The notes beneath the pieces were generated by a model. That model did not search any database. It was not told where the DNA came from and was given only the letters and a program-made list of their open reading frames with translations. A stretch of 64,000 nt of DNA from Gammaproteobacteria bacterium. Lineage in GTDB: Bacteria; Pseudomonadota; Gammaproteobacteria; Burkholderiales; Sulfuricellaceae. The translations under genes were made by a program, and so were the position numbers. The DNA is taken from assembly GCA_018824405.1 (NCBI GenBank), contig JAHJGO010000011.1, forward strand, positions 233,783-297,782. Reading direction: 5' to 3'. This document shows positions 16,210 through 24,483 of the stretch, in pieces (position 1 is the first letter of the stretch; each line of letters starts with the position of its first letter).

Positions 16210-17046
16210 CTACTTGTAGATGATGACCTGCTCGCTGCTTTTTTCGATTACCGTGGTGGAGCTGGAACTGCCGCGATAACTCCCGCCAGCGGGGTTGAAC
16301 TGTTCTTCCAGCTGGCGTGCCACGTCTGCCCCCAGGCTTTTGGATACGTCAGACATTACCCGCCCGCGGTTGGGAACAATACGGCCGCCTCGGGTGGTGG
16401 AGAGCAACTTGACGTCAGAGCCTTCGCCCATGGCGCTGAAGGCCGCCTTGATCTCGTAGGTCTTGGTGTTGATCAGATTGAAATCGGCCACCAGTTCCAG
16501 GCTGAAAATATGGGACAGGGTGTCTGACCCCTGCACCGGCGTGTCCTCGTCGCGAAACTGTATGCTGCTCACTGTTCCAAACAGTACATAATCCGCACCT
16601 TTGTAGTAACCCTTCTTGATGCGGTCGATGATGTCGAACAGCTTGTCGGTGTCCTTCTGTGTTACCGGGCGGCCCTGGAATACGCGGTAGCCACCGGATT
16701 TGAGCATCTCGCCCTTGATGTCGGAAACGAATTTGTGCAGTTCACCGCGGTCGATGTAGGTGTATGTACCCGCGGATTCGTAATAGCTGGATTCCGATTT
16801 TGCGTTCACCGATCCCCGGCTGCCAGCCGAGTAGCTGTTGTCCGTTTCCCGCTCACGTTCGCTGTATTTGCCGCGATAGGATGATTTTTGCTGGGCTGCG
16901 ACGACATGAAAATATTCACGTACCTTTTCCTCGTAACTCAGGTCAGTAACGGCGATTTTCGGCATGGCAGGGTCTTTTGCGGCCTGCGCGGGCGTATTGA
17001 AAATCAGGACGGCAAAGAGGGCGAGGACAAGCTTGTGGGTGAACAT
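16210..17046 (-). CDS. Secreted CsgG/LpoB-like protein
   Basis: A 278-residue exported protein with a signal peptide (MFTHKLVLALFAVLIFNTPAQAAK) and AAGGAG upstream. After it comes IAVTDLSYEEKVREYF, a Ser/Tyr-rich stretch (about residues 55-90), then a region (YTYIDRGELHKFVSDIKGEMLKSGGYRVFQGRPV... ADYVLFGTVSSIQFRDE) that resembles the nucleotide-binding-like fold of LpoB and CsgG. No lipobox is present, unlike the LpoB gene that follows upstream on the same strand. Its C-terminus is Gly/Ser-rich. A PBP activator or assembly role is possible but unproven. It converges tail-to-tail with ttcA with no spacer, so no terminator separates them. Confidence 0.6.
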   Translation of the reverse strand: MFTHKLVLALFAVLIFNTPAQAAKDPAMPKIAVTDLSYEEKVREYFHVVAAQQKSSYRGKYSERERETDNSYSAGSRGSVNAKSESSYYESAGTYTYIDRGELHKFVSDIKGEMLKSGGYRVFQGRPVTQKDTDKLFDIIDRIKKGYYKGADYVLFGTVSSIQFRDEDTPVQGSDTLSHIFSLELVADFNLINTKTYEIKAAFSAMGEGSDVKLLSTTRGGRIVPNRGRVMSDVSKSLGADVARQLEEQFNPAGGSYRGSSSSTTVIEKSSEQVIIYK

Positions 17047-17061
17047 GGGAAACTCCTTCAG

Positions 17062-17137
17062 TTAAACCATTGAGAACACGGGAAACATGACAGGATGTTG
17101 ATCGCCTGTGTCGGGAGTCTCGTGTTCCCTGTGGTTA
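17062..17137. repeat. Dispersed palindromic repeat, degenerate copy
   Basis: The right arm (17119-17137) differs at only 2 of 19 positions from the arm of the repeat at 22674-22787 (core CGTGTTCCCYGTGGTTA). The left arm (17062-17082) is a more diverged inverted version. It fills most of the 93 bases between the LpoB gene and the CsgG-like gene. Confidence 0.6.
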
Positions 17138-17139
17138 TT

Positions 17140-17754
17140 TCAACGGGTAGAAGTCTTGCGGATTTCTTTCTCATCCGCCCATTCGATCACACCCGATTCA
17201 ACGTTTACCAGCATCAGGCTGAATTTGTAATACACGTCCTTGATGTCGCTGGTGCGCTTGACGATAGAGCTTATGTTTCCTTCGACACGGAAATCGGCTC
17301 CTTCCATCTGGCCGATCTTCTTTGACTTGCTCTTTTTATACATGCCGGTCTGGTTCTGGCGGATCAACTCGTCAGTCTGGTTCTGCATGGCATTGATGTC
17401 CACGGCAAACCGTACTGCGCCACTTTTGAGCAACTGGGCGCGGATCGAGTCGGTGATGGCACGGGTATCGATGTACTCGCTGGTCTTGTTCTTGACCTCG
17501 GCAATCGTTACCAGGGGGCGTTCCCTGGACTGGGTGACGGGCCGGGACTGAAGCATGGAGCGGGCCATGCTCTCTGCAATGGTTTGCAGATCGGTGGAGC
17601 CAAATTCGTTGGTCACGGTTTCCACGGCCTTGGCATCACCATATTTTACCGGGCCGGAAGAGACTTCCGGGGACGTGGTGGCGCATCCGCCGAGGCCGAG
17701 GGCAACGGCAGTGGTCAGGGAAAGCAGCAGGGAGGAGGAACGGGGCAGATTCAT
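17140..17754 (-). CDS. lpoB: Penicillin-binding protein activator LpoB
   Basis: A 204-residue outer membrane lipoprotein. The lipobox is LGGC at about residues 21-24. The following YGDAKAVETVTNEFGSTDLQTIAESMARSMLQS, VTIAEVKNKTSEYIDTRAITDSIRAQLLKSG and GNISSIVKRTSDIKDVYYKFSLMLVNVESGVIEWADEKEIRK match LpoB, which activates PBP1B from the outer membrane. Adjacent ycfL supports this, since ycfL-lpoB are neighbours in enterobacteria. AGGAG lies before the ATG, and 9 bases separate it from ycfL. Confidence 0.88.
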   Translation of the reverse strand: MNLPRSSSLLLSLTTAVALGLGGCATTSPEVSSGPVKYGDAKAVETVTNEFGSTDLQTIAESMARSMLQSRPVTQSRERPLVTIAEVKNKTSEYIDTRAITDSIRAQLLKSGAVRFAVDINAMQNQTDELIRQNQTGMYKKSKSKKIGQMEGADFRVEGNISSIVKRTSDIKDVYYKFSLMLVNVESGVIEWADEKEIRKTSTR

Positions 17755-17763
17755 GAAAAACTC

Positions 17764-18192
17764 CTATTCGGTGGGCCAGGTTGTAGTTGAAGAAGAACCA
17801 CCGCTCGTGGTGGTATTGTTCGGGCTTTGCAGCACCAGGCGGAAATCCGTGGCCTGGGGGGTGGGTGCCACCACGGTGATCAGGTGTTTTTGCTTGCCGT
17901 AGATCACTACCGGTTTCCATGGCTCCTCGTCCCAGATGCTGAAGCCCGCATCGTCCAGCCATTTGAAGCGGTAGAACAATCGCTCGTTGGATGAACTGAT
18001 GTTCGTGACTTCGGCCTGAATGTTGAGCAATCCATTGCGTTTGATCACGCGCAGGTCGGTTACCTTGAGATAGGTCATTTCCCCTAGTTGTTCAAGCTTG
18101 CTCGCCATGGAATCGGCGTGGGCGGAAAGTGTTGGCAATCCCAGGGCGAATAATAGTCCCAGAAGAGCAAACAGTCGGGCTGCTATTTTCAT
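17764..18192 (-). CDS. ycfL: YcfL family protein (DUF1425)
   Basis: A 142-residue exported protein (signal peptide ending SAHADS). The core LKVTDLRVIKRNGLLNIQAEVTNISSSNERLFYRFKWLDDAGFSI is an immunoglobulin-like fold typical of YcfL. The C-terminus is a Ser/Thr-rich tail (NNTTTSGGSSSTTTW). Function is unknown, but it travels with LpoB. The start ATG overlaps the stop of the COG3014 gene (ATGA). Confidence 0.8.
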   Translation of the reverse strand: MKIAARLFALLGLLFALGLPTLSAHADSMASKLEQLGEMTYLKVTDLRVIKRNGLLNIQAEVTNISSSNERLFYRFKWLDDAGFSIWDEEPWKPVVIYGKQKHLITVVAPTPQATDFRLVLQSPNNTTTSGGSSSTTTWPTE

Positions 18193-19700
18193 TGCGGCAC
18201 TCCTTTAGTGGGTTCGGGTTTTATTTTTGGCTTGAAAGCTTTTTTCTTCACCTGCGCCTTGGGGGCTTCATTGGCCGTGACGGCTACAGCGGATTCTGCG
18301 TCAACGGCCTCGGCGGCAGCAAGCAATTGTGGAGGGTACTGCGGTGTGGCCGCATACAGGCTGCTCCCCATCAGACGTAAGGCGACGAGCGTGTGCCTGC
18401 CTGCCACCTCGGCGGTTATATTTTTGGTGCCGAATGGTCCGCTGATGCCGATAGTGTGATTGCCCCATGGCAGGGTGGCGCGCCCGACCAGGATATGCGA
18501 GGGCAGGGTGCGCCACACGCGTTCATCGGCGCTTTCTGTCACCACGGCAGCAATAGTAACCAGGATGCCAAGCAACCCGTCACGATCCGCCGCCTGTTTC
18601 TGAGCCACGGTTTTGGTAATGGCCCGGATGGTGCCACGCAGCACGATGCCGGGCATGTCATCCTTCAGTGCGCGGCGTGCCATGGCATCGATGTTGGTAA
18701 CCGGGTGTACCGGGATTGCGTTTTTGCCACCCACATTCAACTGGGTGGGAAGAAACACGGATTTGTCGGACTTGATCACCGGGAAAGAGATTGGCACTGC
18801 CCCCCAGGTACTCTTGTATGGCACGGGGATGGGAATGGAGACAGAGGAGCGTGCTGGCGCTGAACCCACCTCAACTACAAACAGAACATCGCTTTCATTG
18901 GGCTTGAGTTTTCTGGCGCGGGTTTCCAGACCTTTCAATCCCTCCTCCAGCCATTTGACATCAGGCCGTAATTCAATCGCCTTGCGGTAGCCGGGTGCGG
19001 CCAGGCTGGGCTCGTTCAGCGTTTCATACACAAAGCCCGCGAGATAGTGGCTGAAAGCGCTCTGGTAACCGTTCTTGAGTGCGATTACTTCGGGGTCATC
19101 GAGTGTTTCAACCGGGTAGCCCTTGAGATCTTTGACCTCGGTTTTGACCTTGCGCTGCTTTGCATCTTCCTCAACATTGGCGACTTCCTTGGCCCGCAAC
19201 TCGGCGATAATGGCTTCCCGCTCATGGGTTTTCTTGATTTCGGTGCGTGCCGCATCCCAATTCCACAGAGCCAGATGATCCAGGGCAAGGCGTGTCGAGA
19301 GCATCACTTTTTCATAATCCTGGCCATCATAGCGCCGTGTCTTGTCATTGATGAGGACACTGCCGATATTGCCGATCAGTTTTTCCGGGGTGGTTTTGGC
19401 CTCCTCCTCCCATATCTTCACTTTTTCATCAGCCAGCAACCATGCATCACGGCTTTCCGGCAGCTGATTTTTCAGTCGCAGCAGTTCGCCTTTTTCCATG
19501 TAATACAGCAGGTCTTTGTTCGCGTCGGAATTGTTTTTTTCGAGTTCCTGCAGCGCTTGGTCAATATTGCCGCTGGATGCCATGCCAACCGTCTGCTTCA
19601 GTTCCGAATCATAGTCACGCATGGTGCCGGCGCAGCCGCCTGCAAGCAGCGCGACCAGCATGGCGGCTGCGAGTTTGGATGTGGCACGAATACTTTTCAC
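18189..19700 (-). CDS. COG3014-family TPR-like outer membrane lipoprotein
   Basis: A 503-residue lipoprotein starting at GTG with GAGGAA upstream. The lipobox is LAGGC at about residues 19-23. Residues 30-270 are alpha-helical and TPR-like (SGNIDQALQELEKNNSDANKDLLYYMEKGELLRLKNQL; GFVYETLNEPSLAAPGYRKAIELRPD). A beta-rich second half carries LFVVEVGSAPARSSVSIPIPVP, and the Lys/Pro-rich tail is disordered. This is the first gene of the minus-strand set COG3014-ycfL-lpoB-csgG-like, a recurring envelope cluster of uncertain function, probably linked to peptidoglycan synthesis at the outer membrane. Confidence 0.8.
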   Translation of the reverse strand: MKSIRATSKLAAAMLVALLAGGCAGTMRDYDSELKQTVGMASSGNIDQALQELEKNNSDANKDLLYYMEKGELLRLKNQLPESRDAWLLADEKVKIWEEEAKTTPEKLIGNIGSVLINDKTRRYDGQDYEKVMLSTRLALDHLALWNWDAARTEIKKTHEREAIIAELRAKEVANVEEDAKQRKVKTEVKDLKGYPVETLDDPEVIALKNGYQSAFSHYLAGFVYETLNEPSLAAPGYRKAIELRPDVKWLEEGLKGLETRARKLKPNESDVLFVVEVGSAPARSSVSIPIPVPYKSTWGAVPISFPVIKSDKSVFLPTQLNVGGKNAIPVHPVTNIDAMARRALKDDMPGIVLRGTIRAITKTVAQKQAADRDGLLGILVTIAAVVTESADERVWRTLPSHILVGRATLPWGNHTIGISGPFGTKNITAEVAGRHTLVALRLMGSSLYAATPQYPPQLLAAAEAVDAESAVAVTANEAPKAQVKKKAFKPKIKPEPTKGVPQ

Positions 19701-19820
19701 GGCCCGTTCCTCTTGGTTATTTTTGCTGGGCAGTTTTTCTGGAACTGATATTTCCCTTGTTCAATGGATTCTAGTGACGCCCCATACCGATGTCAACGCA
19801 GCAAAGCGTGCTCCGAACGG

Positions 19821-20738
19821 TCACTCGCTGGCGAGCTGGTCGGCGATGGTAAAAATCCAGGTGCGGGTGATGCTGAGGATGTCCGTATCCTTGCGGATAT
19901 TGTCCGGCAGGGGCGAGAACGGCCCGGCCAGTTCGACGATGCGTTTGGCCGCAGCGTCCAGTATCTTGTGACCGGATGAACGGTTGATTTCGACTCTTTC
20001 CACACTGCCGTCGGCGCGAATCGACACGGTCAACTGCAGCTGGCCGTATAGTTTTTGCTGCTTGGCGGCCTCGGGGTAATTCAGATTGCCAACCCTCTCG
20101 ACCTTCATGCGCCAGTCTTCGACGTAGCGCGCAAAACGGTATTCCTGGGTGCGCGCGCCAATGAATTTGCGGCGCGGCAGTTTCTGGTAATTATCCCAGT
20201 CACGCGCAATCTGCGCCTCCAGCCGCGCGGCTTCCAGGCTGCGCTGCATCAGTTCGGTCGCGTTGGGTTTGACTGCTGCTTCGCTTTGCTGCGGTGATGG
20301 GGTGGTGTTGGGGGATTGCTCCACGCTATGTTTCGACTTGACCTGGGTCATCAGGCGGCGTGCCTGCTGTTCCAGCTCGACGACACGTTGTTCCTGCTGT
20401 TGCAGGGCGGGGTCCGGGTGCGGCTTGTCGAGGGTGGGCAGGGGGCTCTTGGCGCGCCGATCGGCCTCGGTGTTGCCGCCGCCGTCGAGGTTGGCCTGGG
20501 CCAGCGCATCGGGCTTGACGGGCTTGCTGGCGGACTTGCTGTTGACCAGCACCACTTCGAGATAGGCTGCCGGATTGGGCATTTGCTTCAGGGCTGGCGC
20601 GGCAAAATGAACCGTCAGGGTCAGGGCGTGCAGCAGCGCAGAAGCAAGCAGCATCAGTCCCAGCCGCGAAGAATTGCCGGGACTGACCGCAAGCGCGGCT
20701 AGTCCCGGAATCTGCTGCCTGTTAGTCAGGATAGTCAT
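19821..20738 (-). CDS. TonB-family energy transducer (second copy)
   Basis: A 305-residue TonB-like protein: one N-terminal helix (RLGLMLLASALLHALTLTVHFAAP), then PAAYLEVVLVNSKSASKP, a coiled-coil-forming stretch (ALQQQEQRVVELEQQARRLMTQV; LMQRSLEAARLEAQIARDWDNY), and a C-terminal TonB domain (NLNYPEAAKQQKLYGQLQLTVSIRADGSVERVEINRSSGHKILDAAAKRIVELAGPFSPLP). The helical linker in place of the Pro-rich one is more like TolA-type TonB paralogues. No exbBD are next to it, so it must share a motor or be part of the envelope cluster downstream, from which it is separated by 120 bases. Confidence 0.85.
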   Translation of the reverse strand: MTILTNRQQIPGLAALAVSPGNSSRLGLMLLASALLHALTLTVHFAAPALKQMPNPAAYLEVVLVNSKSASKPVKPDALAQANLDGGGNTEADRRAKSPLPTLDKPHPDPALQQQEQRVVELEQQARRLMTQVKSKHSVEQSPNTTPSPQQSEAAVKPNATELMQRSLEAARLEAQIARDWDNYQKLPRRKFIGARTQEYRFARYVEDWRMKVERVGNLNYPEAAKQQKLYGQLQLTVSIRADGSVERVEINRSSGHKILDAAAKRIVELAGPFSPLPDNIRKDTDILSITRTWIFTIADQLASE

Positions 20739-20773
20739 TCAGAAGGAAATGTTTAAGCACTTGAGGCCGGGTG

Positions 20774-22636
20774 TCAAGCGGCCAGTTCCACTGGCTTCTC
20801 GGCGTGAAATTTGCAGCGCACTTCCAGCTCCAGCAAATCCACTGCACTGAGTTCAAGCTCGACCCGGGTGCCCGGTGCCAGTTCAGGCATGCCAAATGCA
20901 CGTGTCACCAATGGCAGGCGGTCGAAACGCACCAGGTTTTCCTTGATCAGGGTGGCATTAGCCGTACTCATGCCTTCCTGTTGCAGGTAACGCAGGCACC
21001 AGTAGCGCTCCATGCTGCGCTGCACATTATTGTAAGCATCATAAGCCTGCTCGAAATCGCGAATGGCGGAGAACAGATCCTCGCTATTTGGCGCGTAGGG
21101 CGGTTCCTGGCCATTGATCAGGGCTATCAGCTGGCGCTGGTTAAGCAGGTCGACATAGCGCCGCAAAGGCGAGCTGGACCAGGCGTATTGCGCTACACCC
21201 AGGCCCTGATGCGGCGCAGCACTGGTGCTCATGCGCACCTTGCCGCCGCCCTGGCTGCGGTAGATTGCCGCCACTCCGGCCTCGCTGAGCTGCTTGGCCC
21301 AGTGCGAATTGACCTGGATCATCAGCTCGGACACCACCTTGTCGATCGGCGAACCGCGCGGACGTTCGATGATGTCGACGCGCTCGTTTTCAAAGATGAA
21401 ATTGTAATCCTTGTACTGGTTCTGGCTATCCGCCTTGCCGCGTGCCTGTTCCAGCCGGTTGGAGAATTGCCACAGCATTTCCAGTTCTGCCTTGAAAGCG
21501 AAGTCCGGCGTATTGCCGTGGGCCAGTGTCTCGGTATTGAAAACTGGTTCCAGCGTGTCGTGGCGCAGGTTGGTGGCAATATGCACGCGCTCCACCCGGC
21601 TTTCGATGCGCTCTATGGCGTATTCGTCCGGCGTCACTTCCAGGTACATGGAAAGCGCGGGGTTTGCCGTGCCTTCGTTGAGGGTGAAGCAGTTCACCAC
21701 CTCGTCCGGCAGCATGGTGATCTTGCGTCCCGGCATGTAAATCGTGGAAAGACGCTGCAGCGCGATGTTGTCGAGGTCCGAGCCTGGCCCGAAGCCCAGT
21801 GCCGGAGCGGCGATGTGAATGCCGATATGCCAGTTTCCGTTGGGCAATCGCTCCACCGAGAAGGCATCGTCGATTTCCGTTGTGGCGGCGTCGTCGATGC
21901 TGAAAGCCTGAACCTTGGCCAGTGGCAGATCGTGGTCGCGCGCAAATTCGCCGACGTTTTCAAATTCAGTGCCGCGCGGAAAATGCTCCAGAATGAAACG
22001 CTTGTAGTGGAAATCATGGCTGCAGGGAATGGCGCCGCACTGCTCCAGCAGCTTGACTGGCAGCAACCCCATCTCGGCGCAGGCTTTTTCCAGCGCCTTG
22101 TATTCTAGGGTGTTCTTGTCCTCGCGGTAGAGCAGCATTTCAATCACCTGGGGGGTGAAAGCGTCGGGCAGGGTGGAGGCGCACAGCTGCTCGACATAAG
22201 ATGCCACAGTCGCTGCCTGCTGGCGCTTTTTTTCCTCGGAGGCCAATGCGGCCTTGAGGTTTTCCTCCGGTGCGGCCTTGTAGCGCCCTTTGCCTTTCTT
22301 GTAGAAATACATCGGTGCGGAATGCAGCCGCAGCGCCACGGCCGCCGCTTCGACCGGATTGGGCGCATGGCCGTAATATTCCTGCGCGAGTTCATTGAAC
22401 ATGAATTCGTCTGCGCTGCAGCACTGCCACAGAAAATCGGTGTCCAGTTCTCCTGCTGCCGCATCGGCAGCATCCATGAAGCCGCTCATGGGCGGCTTCT
22501 CGAAGCGCAGCAGCACGTTGCCCGCCTTGATCTTGGAGCGCTTGCCGTGCGGAGTTTCCACCTGCAGCGAGGAGGTGTTGTCGGCCATGACACTCGCCAC
22601 CTTGATGGCGCCGTCTTCTTCATACAGTACGTTCAT
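20774..22636 (-). CDS. RNB-domain exoribonuclease (RNase II/R family)
   Basis: A 620-residue enzyme from the ATG at 22636; an in-frame upstream extension adds an unlikely hydrophobic stretch from inside the repeat. The RNB catalytic block is clear: AFSIDDAATTEIDDAFSVERL supplies the metal-binding Asp cluster and is followed by WHIGIHIAAPALGFGPGSDLDNIALQRLSTIYMPGRKITMLP. It lacks the extra cold-shock and basic domains of RNase R, so RNase II-like 3'-5' exonuclease activity is expected. YAWSSSPLRRYVDLLNQRQL is the conserved end of the RNB fold. It follows mpl on the same strand. Confidence 0.88.
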   Translation of the reverse strand: MNVLYEEDGAIKVASVMADNTSSLQVETPHGKRSKIKAGNVLLRFEKPPMSGFMDAADAAAGELDTDFLWQCCSADEFMFNELAQEYYGHAPNPVEAAAVALRLHSAPMYFYKKGKGRYKAAPEENLKAALASEEKKRQQAATVASYVEQLCASTLPDAFTPQVIEMLLYREDKNTLEYKALEKACAEMGLLPVKLLEQCGAIPCSHDFHYKRFILEHFPRGTEFENVGEFARDHDLPLAKVQAFSIDDAATTEIDDAFSVERLPNGNWHIGIHIAAPALGFGPGSDLDNIALQRLSTIYMPGRKITMLPDEVVNCFTLNEGTANPALSMYLEVTPDEYAIERIESRVERVHIATNLRHDTLEPVFNTETLAHGNTPDFAFKAELEMLWQFSNRLEQARGKADSQNQYKDYNFIFENERVDIIERPRGSPIDKVVSELMIQVNSHWAKQLSEAGVAAIYRSQGGGKVRMSTSAAPHQGLGVAQYAWSSSPLRRYVDLLNQRQLIALINGQEPPYAPNSEDLFSAIRDFEQAYDAYNNVQRSMERYWCLRYLQQEGMSTANATLIKENLVRFDRLPLVTRAFGMPELAPGTRVELELSAVDLLELEVRCKFHAEKPVELAA

Positions 22637-22673
22637 TGATGTCTTTTCAAAATTAGCAATACAGCAAATCAAT

Positions 22674-22787
22674 TTAACCACGGGGAACACGGGGGATTCA
22701 TGCCTCGCATTTCATGGCACGCTCGCCCAGGGCGTTGAAGTATAAAACGCTCCAACCCTTGGTCTGCCCCGTGTTCCCCGTGGTTAA
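22674..22787. repeat. Palindromic dispersed repeat with perfect 21-bp arms
   Basis: Arms 22674-22694 and 22767-22787 are perfect inverted copies of a 21-mer with core ACCACGGGGAACACGGGG, 72 bases apart, between the stop of mpl and the start of the RNB gene. A T-rich run follows the right arm on the plus strand. A diverged copy lies at 17062-17137, so this is a multi-copy REP/MITE-like unit. It would be transcribed as a long hairpin in the mpl-rnb mRNA. Confidence 0.8.
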
Positions 22788-22807
22788 TTATTTTTTTGGA
22801 TCACGAA

Positions 22808-24142
22808 CTAACGAACCAGCAGCGCCGCCAGTAGCTTGCCATGCACGCCACCAAAGCCGCCGTTGCTCATCACCAGCACATGGTCACCGGGACGCGCAGC
22901 ACTTGCCACTGCGGTCACCAGTGCAGCCAGATCGTCGAAAGTAGCGGCCTTGTCCTGTATTGGAGCTAGTGCGGCAGCGGCATCCCAGCCCAGGTTGGCG
23001 CCGTAGCAGAATACCTGATCGGCTTCCTTGAGGCTGGCAGGCAGGGCGTCTTTCATCACGCCCAGCTTCATGGTGTTGGAGCGCGGCTCCAGTACTGCCA
23101 GAATGCGAGCGCTACCCACTTTCTGGCGCAAGCCGGCAACAGTGGTTTCAATCGCGGTCGGATGGTGGGCAAAATCGTCATAGACTGTGATGCGATTTAC
23201 CACTCCGCGCACTTCCATGCGCCGCTTCACGTTGCGGAACTGTGCCAGCGCCTCGATGGAAACTTCGGCGGGAATCCCGGCATGGCGCGCAGCAGCAATT
23301 GCCGCCAGCGCATTCATGCGGTTATGTTCGCCCAGCAGATCCCATTGCAGCCGCCCTTGGTATGCTTCCTCGAATGCGATGGTGTCGGCGCCGCCCATGA
23401 GCCAGCCGTCCGCCACGCCAAATTTTTCCATTGGCGTCCAGCAGCCGCGCGCCAGCACCCGTTCCAGGCTGGCCTCGCGACCATTGACCACGATCAGTCC
23501 GTTGCCCGGCACGGTGCGCACCAGGTGGTGAAACTGGGTTTCGATCGCCGTCAGGTCAGGGAAAATGTCGGCGTGATCGAATTCCAGATTGTTCAGGATC
23601 GCCGTACGCGGGCGATAATGGACGAACTTGGAGCGCTTGTCGAAAAAAGCAGTGTCGTACTCGTCGGCCTCGATGACAAAGAACGGCATCTCGGTCAGGC
23701 GCGCAGAGATGCCGAAATTCTGCGGCACGCCACCCACCAGGAAGCCCGGGTTGAGGTTGCCGTATTCGAGTATCCACGCCAGCATCGAGGAGGTAGTGGT
23801 CTTGCCGTGGGTGCCCGCCACCGCCAGCACCCACTTGTCGTGCAGGACGTTCTCCGCCAGCCATTGCGGGCCGGAAATGTAGGGCAGACCGCGATTGAGG
23901 ATTTCTTCCATGAGCGGATTGCCGCGGCTCACCACGTTGCCGATCACGAATACATCCGGCTCGAGCTTGATCTGTTCGGCGTCGAAGCCCTCGATCAACT
24001 GGATGCCCATGGCTTCGAGCTGGGTGCTCATGGGAGGGTAGACATTGGCGTCGCAACCGGTGACACGGTGGCCCGCCTGTTTGGCAATCGCTGCGATACC
24101 GCCCATGAAGGTGCCGCAGATGCCGAGAATATGGATATGCAT
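22808..24142 (-). CDS. mpl: UDP-N-acetylmuramate:L-alanyl-gamma-D-glutamyl-meso-diaminopimelate ligase
   Basis: A 444-residue Mur ligase-family enzyme that reattaches recycled murein tripeptide to UDP-MurNAc in the cytoplasm. N-terminal HILGICGTFMGGIAAIAKQAGHRVTGCDANVYPPM is typical of Mpl. The ATP loop is VAGTHGKTTTSSM at about residue 108. DEYDTAFFDKRSKFVHYRP, NNLEFDHADIF and HNRMNALAAIAAARH are conserved. Length equals the usual 450. Its ribosome site (GAGG) lies inside the terminal repeat of the element at 24145-24414, only two bases upstream of the ATG's flank, and the element appears to form its whole leader. Confidence 0.93.
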   Translation of the reverse strand: MHIHILGICGTFMGGIAAIAKQAGHRVTGCDANVYPPMSTQLEAMGIQLIEGFDAEQIKLEPDVFVIGNVVSRGNPLMEEILNRGLPYISGPQWLAENVLHDKWVLAVAGTHGKTTTSSMLAWILEYGNLNPGFLVGGVPQNFGISARLTEMPFFVIEADEYDTAFFDKRSKFVHYRPRTAILNNLEFDHADIFPDLTAIETQFHHLVRTVPGNGLIVVNGREASLERVLARGCWTPMEKFGVADGWLMGGADTIAFEEAYQGRLQWDLLGEHNRMNALAAIAAARHAGIPAEVSIEALAQFRNVKRRMEVRGVVNRITVYDDFAHHPTAIETTVAGLRQKVGSARILAVLEPRSNTMKLGVMKDALPASLKEADQVFCYGANLGWDAAAALAPIQDKAATFDDLAALVTAVASAARPGDHVLVMSNGGFGGVHGKLLAALLVR

Positions 24143-24144
24143 TA

Positions 24145-24414
24145 GGAGCCTCTGATCACATCAAACGCGGATCGCGTTATCTCGAAAACGGATTTCCGCA
24201 AGGCTCGCGACGAAGGTCGTAGCCAGGTCTACGACACTGAGGAGCGTAACGCAGCAGAAATCCGTTTTCGAGATAACCCGGAGGGACGAGGTCTTGCGAG
24301 CGTTGTGCGGTGTCGCGTGACGCTTGTGCAGAATGACTGCACCGCGCGCCCCGCTTCTTGCCCAACATCCCGCAAGACCTTGTCGCGACTGCGTTTGATG
24401 TGATCAGAGGCTCC
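24145..24414. repeat. MITE-like 270-bp element with three inverted-repeat pairs
   Basis: The ends (24145-24168 and 24391-24414) are perfect 24-bp inverted repeats beginning GGAGCCTCTGATCACATC. Inside, a second perfect 21-bp pair (24176-24196 and 24257-24277, core CTCGAAAACGGATTT) and a 10-bp pair (24289-24298 and 24371-24380, AGGTCTTGCG) occur. There is no ORF with coding character and no clear target-site duplication. It fills the gap between the DUF2279 gene and mpl, and the mpl ATG starts three bases from its left end. It is either a non-autonomous mobile element or a captured structured leader. Confidence 0.85.
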
Positions 24415-24424
24415 ATAAGGCCGA

Positions 24425-24430
24425 ATTATA
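24425..24430 (-). promoter_or_regulatory. Candidate -10 element for mpl
   Basis: A perfect TATAAT on the minus strand, 11 bases outside the 270-bp element. Transcription would start near 24418, at the outer edge of the element, so the whole element would be the mpl leader. No strong -35 is seen at 16-18 bp. Confidence 0.4.
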
Positions 24431-24483
24431 GCCTGAACAAGGGCTTACAAGCCATAAAAGCGTAAGAGGAAGACAGCGGGTTC

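Noticed and set aside
20771-22108. A 445-codon plus-strand open frame
   Set aside because: Antisense to the RNB exoribonuclease gene, whose domain signatures are intact.
24177-24416. A 79-codon frame inside the 270-bp element
   Set aside because: It follows the inverted repeats and has no ribosome site or similarity; it reflects the element sequence.
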